This document shows positions 58,745 to 64,000 of a stretch of DNA of 64,000 bases, piece by piece. The position numbers and the translations under genes are program-made. Numbering within the stretch: position 1 is the stretch's first letter; each line of letters starts with the position of its first letter. Location: contig JAJEKV010000047.1 of NCBI GenBank assembly GCA_021234155.1, positions 918,494 to 982,493 of the forward strand, given 5' to 3'. The notes beneath the pieces were generated by a model. It was not told where the DNA came from. It did no database searches and saw nothing but the letters and a program-made list of their open reading frames with translations. Source of the stretch: Isoetes taiwanensis. Its lineage: Eukaryota > Streptophyta > Lycopodiopsida > Isoetales > Isoetaceae.

Positions 58745-60080
58745 ACAACATAAAGTTGGAACAATGCTCGAACATGGATGTGCACAAGGTCAAATTTAAT
58801 ATCTCATAGGAGAAGAATACAATAGAATATTAAAAGCCGCAGATTATCATCTTCTATCAATCTTCTATAAGTGGTGAGCAAACATAGCTCAGTAGCGTAC
58901 AAAGTAGAAGGTGCACAAGTCCAAAAGTTATAGTAGACATCTTCCACCATATTCGAATATCTTTCTGTGTTTTGCATGCCAGAAGGGAGAGTCTCCAAAG
59001 TGAGTCACCAGTATAGTCTACTCTTTGTGCAGATATAGTAATATGGCTTTACTTCTAAAAGTATAAAATCCACGATCTGATTGTCGTATGTGACTTCAGT
59101 GGCAGAGCAAAGGAAAAATGGTCTAGATTGTATGCACCTACCAAGCACACAACCACATCATAATGTGAAGCAGAAAAATATCAGCTCAAGATTCTCCACA
59201 CAGATGAATTGATGCGGCAAGCCTCTCTTCGAACCAACTTATCCTTCAAACAAAACAATGCTCTACCTCTCAAATTAATTCCGCGATCATCGAGATGGGG
59301 GCAGAAGCCCAATTTTACACATAGTACAAAGACATGGTGTGGGCCTTCTTGGTCCAGCATGGTTACCTAAACAGATTAAAATTTATAGGAACTCGTGTCT
59401 TTAGATGTAGCATATTACGCCGAGGAATATTTGCAATGGCGTGCCCTATTATGATGTAGAATCTGTTTCAGTCTATATATTTAGTAATGTTTGTAAGCTT
59501 CTCCTACTTTTGTAGTCTCTAAGTACTTATGCACTTCCATGGATTTAACTATGTATTGAGTAGTCCTTACGGTAGTGAGTAGTTGAATAGTATATTCATG
59601 GCCATGATACAACATAAGCCAGGCTTTCTTCATAGCATTTGTGTACTTTCAATTGTGTCTTCTACTCCCACGGGGAAATTATAGCTCTTCAAAATTGCTT
59701 GATTGTCTAGATTTGAAGGTTAACAAATCTTTTACTTTATACAGTTGTTGATTCTTGTATTATAAGATTTGAAAGAAACTCATTATTTGGCGTCAAGAAA
59801 CAATTTATAATAGATGGTATTACAGCATCAATTTAGGTTGTTTGTAATTCTCGTCAATTCAGATTCTATGCAATTTTCAATCTGCCATGCTTAATTCAGG
59901 GTCGAATGATCACTTCTGCAGATCCCAATGACTGACTTCGCAGTTTGAACATGTAATAGTACCCCTATTTAGTTCCTACACACTTTCTTAAAGCAAATGA
60001 TATGTCCATCAATATTGATTGCCATGGGCTAGCCTAATTTTATTGGCCCTTCCTAAATCCAAGAAGAATCCTTTTGTGTC
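58745..60080 (+). repeat. Dispersed repeat block B, first copy
   Basis: Starts near GGAACAATGCTCGAACATGG. It carries AAGTGGTGAGCAAACATAGC, TAGTCTACTCTTTGTGCAGA, TACCAAGCACACAACCA, ACATGGTGTGGGCCTTCTTG and TTCTACTCCCAC. All recur in order about 2.16-2.2 kb downstream. Block A lies between the two copies. No coding sense. Confidence 0.85.
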
Positions 60081-60199
60081 ATGATCAAGTGTTGGTGCTA
60101 AAATTCTGAGTTGTCCGCCAAAAGTTCTTCAATCCAAACAACATTTTTCAAGTCCAGGAAGCATGAAGCTGATCTATTCACTTGTAAATGTAGTAGCCA

Positions 60200-60880
60200 T
60201 AACCAGACGATATTGTACCATTAAATCCTTCAAAATACCATGACATAACGACATATAGGGATATAAAAAAGTTGTTGGAATGATTTTGATTCAAGGAGAA
60301 TGAATCAAACTGACACTAAGATTTGCTTGTGAGTCACTAACCTTGTTAGTCCCATAAGACAAACCTGAGCTTGTTCTAGCTAGCTTGTCTTCAACAATCC
60401 CTGTGATCATTTCCTCCAAGTAAAGAATCTGAACTATGGAGTTCATTTTAATGGGCTTGTTTTCGTAGATTGTACATCTCATTGAGCACATCATTATGGT
60501 ATGAGAAACTTTCAAGTTTTGTATTCTTTCTCTCAAAACACAGACACCTAGCCAGGCTCTTATTTTTTCAAATATCTTAATTATCCATGGCCATATACCA
60601 TATTAGTTTCTGAATCTGAAACTACAATGCATTGATCTTGGCGGATAATACTAGTCGGTTTGAAGATTTGGTGAGCAATTCAAAACAAGCTTCATGAGCT
60701 TGAGAGAGCTTGAACTTTACAAAATTTGGCGATAGCTCTACTATGTGTGGTTTCTTTCACCTTTTCAGAAGTCATACCATTTTAATTTAGTTTTAGAACT
60801 CTGTATTATCCTGCGATATCCATAGATGTGTGAATAGGAAACTGTGGTTTTTAGAGAAAGACATAAGTCTGAGTTGGCAA
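60200..60880 (+). repeat. Dispersed repeat block A, second copy
   Basis: Matches 50900-51640 in order, including ACGACATATAGGGATATAAA, CACTAACCTTGTTAGTCCCA and GGTATGAGAAACTTTCAAGT, with scattered substitutions and indels. It sits between the two copies of block B, so B-A-B may be a longer element with a partial duplication. Confidence 0.85.
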
Positions 60881-60949
60881 GTCGCTGGGGAGATCAACTT
60901 GTATACCTTGCTTCCACTTCTTCTTAGTTTGAAAGGTGCGGCAACATAA

Positions 60950-62120
60950 AAAGGCTACGGAACAATGCTAGAACATGGATGTGCACAAGGGTCCAATTAA
61001 TATCTCATAGGAAAAATACAAGAATGACTAAAGCCATGAGATTATATATCATCTTCTATAAGTGGTGAGCAAACATAGCTCGGTAGCTTACAAAGTAGAG
61101 TGCACAAGTCAAAAGTTATGGAAGACATCTTCCATATTGAATATCTTTACGTGTTTTTGCTTGCGAAGGGGAGAGTCGAAGTGAGTCGCGATATAGTCTA
61201 CTCTTTGTGCAGATATAGTAATATGGCTTTACTTAGAGAATATAAAACCCGTCGGTGCATATGTGACTGACGATTATGGCGGTACCAAAGGAAAAAATGG
61301 TCTAAGATTGTATGCACCTACCAAGCACACAACCATATCATAATGTGAAGTAGGAAAATATCAGCCTAAGATTCTCCACACAGATGAATTGATGCGGCAA
61401 GCCTCTCTTTGAACCAACTTATCCTCCAGCAAAACATTTTCGGCCTACTCAGAATTAATTCATACGATCACTTGAGATACAGTGAAGCCCAATTTTACAC
61501 ATAGTACTAAGACATGGTGTGGGCCTTCTTGGTCCAGCATGTTACCTAAATAGATTAAAATTTATAGGAACCCGTATCTTTAGATGTCGCATGCACTTCA
61601 GGTGTTGCAATGGCCGTGCCCCTATTATGATGTAGAATCTGCTTCAGTCTATATATTTAGCAATGTTTGTAAGCTTCTCCTACTTTGTGGTCTACAAGGT
61701 AACTTGTCGCCTGTAGTTTGTATGTGATGATGCAGTAGTGAGTAGTTCAGAATAGTATATTCATGGCCATGATACAACATAAGCAGGGCTTTTTCTTCAT
61801 GGCATTTGTGCTTTCAATTGTTTCTTCTACTCCCACAGGAAATTATGGCGTAACTAAAATTGTGATTGTCTAGATTTGAAGGTTAACAAATCTTTTACTT
61901 TTTACAGTTGTTGATTCTTGTATTATAAGATTTGAAAGAAACTCATTATTCGGCATCAAGAAACAATTTATAATAGATGGTATTACAGCATCAATTTAGG
62001 TTGTTTGTAATTCTACGTCCAATTCAGTTATATACATTTTCAATGCGCCATGCTTAGTGGTCGAATAGTCACTTCCTCACGGATCCCAATGGCCCGGCTT
62101 AGCGGTTTGAATATGCTAAT
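60950..62120 (+). repeat. Dispersed repeat block B, second copy
   Basis: Aligns by eye with 58745-60080 throughout, with many small indels, for example AAGTGGTGAGCAAACATAGC and TACCAAGCACACAACCA unchanged. The divergence suggests an old duplication. A few ATGATATATACTTAAA repeats follow at 62168-62216. Confidence 0.85.
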
Positions 62121-62239
62121 AATTATCCCTCTTTGGATTTCCTTTACTTTAAATGAAGCAAATATATGCATGATATATACTTAAAATGATATATACTTAA
62201 AATGATATATATGCATATGAAATTTTGTGTCTTTGGAGA

Positions 62240-63240
62240 TGGATTAGGAATCAGTGGCAAAAAATCGAAATTTATTTTCGTACAATGCATTGTCTTACCC
62301 TTTACCAAAAGCGCCCCAATTCCTACTTGCCCACGCCAGGGAGAAGCGGGGCCAAGCGCTCATTCCAGTGTTGGTTCCTGCTCATTATTCTGGTGCGGCT
62401 TCTCGGCGGTCTATGAGACCAAGTCCTGCGGCCCCCAACCTAAACCCATCTAGAACGCAGCGTACGGAGTTCGTTTTGGAGAGCTCTCTCCTTGTCCGGT
62501 CGGCCCGGGACCTTGGCGTGACAGCGTGGGTAGAGTGTGGCCTTGAACCGCGGACCCTAAAATCCCGGTGCTTGCCCCGAATTTCCCTCTCCCCAAGGCC
62601 ACAGGACGGTTGAACCCAACCTCCCCCTCTCGGGAATCGCTGATTTGGCTACCTTGTGGACTCAAACGTCATGCGCAGGGACCAGGATTCGTGGCAGAAG
62701 GCCTGACTCGAAGCGCCAAAGTGGCTCACTTCCCCTCACATATTAGTCAATTGGCTATGATGTGGATCACGGGATATCTTTGTCGTGGGCGTGATCTTCT
62801 TTCTTTGCAAAACCCACCTTGTAACTTGCTCCCTGGGTAATTTACATGCATTAGAGCGTTGATTCAGTTGCGATAAGACTTCCGGTCCCAGAATGACAAG
62901 ACACTGCGGTTTCTACAAGGCCCGACCTAGGGCGCCCAGCGGTTGACAAGTTCTCGGACGATAGGAGATCACTGGAGGCGCTTCCCGAAGAGGGGCCCAC
63001 GGTGAGGATCAGCGGTGGGATAGGAGCAGGAACTCGGGAGGGTGGTCATTAGCGTGCAGCCCCGGGAAGAGGCGCACCGAAAGGAACTTTGGATCCCAGC
63101 CTCATGCAGTGCGGACTCTCCCCTCTTTTGAGGGATCCGCAAGGTCGGCCTCGTTTGACTGGGAAGAGTGCCGGCTGGTTGCCTGCCAGCGACTACCAGG
63201 CTTCATTCAATATAACTTGCTGACCTAGACAGCTAACGAA
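62240..63240 (+). repeat. GC-rich direct duplication, first copy
   Basis: Marked by GTACAATGCATT (62280), AAAGCGCCCC, CTCTCTCCTTGTCCG, CTGATTTGGCTACC, ATGTGGATCACGGGAT (62760) and TTCTTTCTTTGC. Each recurs in the same order 1030-1070 bp further on. Much more GC-rich than the rest of the window. Frames on both strands are open here and there but do not keep frame between copies, so I read it as non-coding repeat. Confidence 0.8.
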
Positions 63241-63269
63241 GATTTGAAAAATTGAAACATTGTCTGGAA

Positions 63270-64000
63270 TCGTTAAAGTCAATTGCGAAAAATCAAGGCT
63301 GGCCCCGTACAATGCATTAATTCTGCATTTGATATCTTGCCTTACTGCCAAAAAGCGCCCCGACTTCTACTTGCCACATCGGAGGAGGACAGGCCCAAAC
63401 TGCACGCTTTCCGTCGGTTCCCCTTGCACTCGCGTATTCACCATTTGCGGCTTCTGCGACCAAGTCAGTACAGCGGTTAAGTCTACGGCTGGCGCTAAGG
63501 CCTTACCAGAACACAGCGGCCACAGGGGTTCTGCGTTTTGGAGGCCCTCTCCTTGTCCGATTCGGCGGGACCTTCTTGGCGCGTGACTTGACACGAGCCA
63601 CCGGACCCTCATCCCAGAATTTGCTTGCCACGATTTCCTCTCCCAGGCCACGGGGGCGGACGGAGCCAACCTCACACCTCTCGAGATCAGCGATTTGGCT
63701 GCGCCAATGGACTCGAGCGTCGACATATTGCCACGGGGACCAAGTTAGTGCTTGAAGACCACCCGACACTCACGAAGCCAAAGTAAGCTCACTTCCCATC
63801 ACACTCATTAGTCAAGGTGGCCTAGGATGTGGATCACGGGATCTTGTCGTGGAGGCGTGAGTGTTTCTTTCTTTACTGAAACCATTTTGTAAACGCTCCC
63901 TAGGGTAATTTTGCCACCAGGGCCGTTTAGGCAGAGGTGTCGATCGCCATTTCAGGGCCTCCCAGTGCTAGAGAGCGACAAGGAACCACTTCTGCCCGGT
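63270..64000 (+). repeat. GC-rich direct duplication, second copy, cut by the window end
   Basis: GTACAATGCATT (63308), AAAGCGCCCC, CCCTCTCCTTGTCCG, CGATTTGGCTGCG and ATGTGGATCACGGGAT (63829) follow the first copy in order. The two are diverged, with indels. The unit may continue as an array past 64000. Confidence 0.8.

Noticed and set aside
62254-63769. Long frames in the GC-rich duplicated block
   Set aside because: Open frames are expected in GC-rich sequence, and they do not stay in the same frame between the two copies.

Overview
The window looks like nuclear DNA of a land plant. It holds two intact intron-containing plant genes, a plant auxin-response-factor fragment, a very low gene density, and many decayed retroelements and short tandem repeats. 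No organism can be named from sequence alone. One decayed coding block (33775-35490) reminds me of uncharacterised repetitive proteins I associate with seed-free plants, but that is recollection and was not checked.

Two genes are supported from start to stop. On the + strand at 1235-3192 is a three-exon glucan endo-1,3-beta-glucosidase: a secreted GH17 enzyme with a C-terminal X8/CBM43 domain, 485 aa. On the - strand at 16117-12670 is a seven-exon EXO84 exocyst subunit of 778 aa, whose exon joins I worked out individually and which keep frame throughout. A short decayed piece of a class-A auxin response factor, with one intron still present, lies on the - strand at 52455-52815.

Most of the rest is mobile-element and repeat DNA. 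One LINE family is present as four copies: about 18896-22210 (-), 39475-41682 (+), 47555-50760 (-), and a 3' tail at 10120-10272 (+). All share a 3' end but finish in different microsatellites. A different, L1-type LINE end lies at 22780-23770, with an ORF1-like remnant at 26940-27880 and several poly(A)-tailed ends. Copia-type primer-binding-site/LTR junctions lie at 6971, 8145 and 10961. A textbook Helitron 3' terminus lies at 46221-46249.

The region most worth a second look is 16690-18850. A composite unit occurs there twice, 1350 bp apart. Each copy has a 40-bp run of eight contiguous heat-shock-element pentamers, then a conserved spacer, a tRNA-like head with pol III A and B boxes, and an array of GCCGTAGGATC motifs. 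Other unusual structures are a 19-bp minisatellite with two alternating variants (54370-54840 and 57240-58400), a large A/T inverted repeat centred on a perfect 20-bp palindrome (35831-35850), interleaved duplications at 58745-62120, and a GC-rich roughly 1.05-kb direct duplication that runs off the window end (62240-64000).

The two complete genes act in unrelated processes (beta-glucan cell wall or callose turnover, and exocytic vesicle tethering). Nothing suggests they work as a unit.
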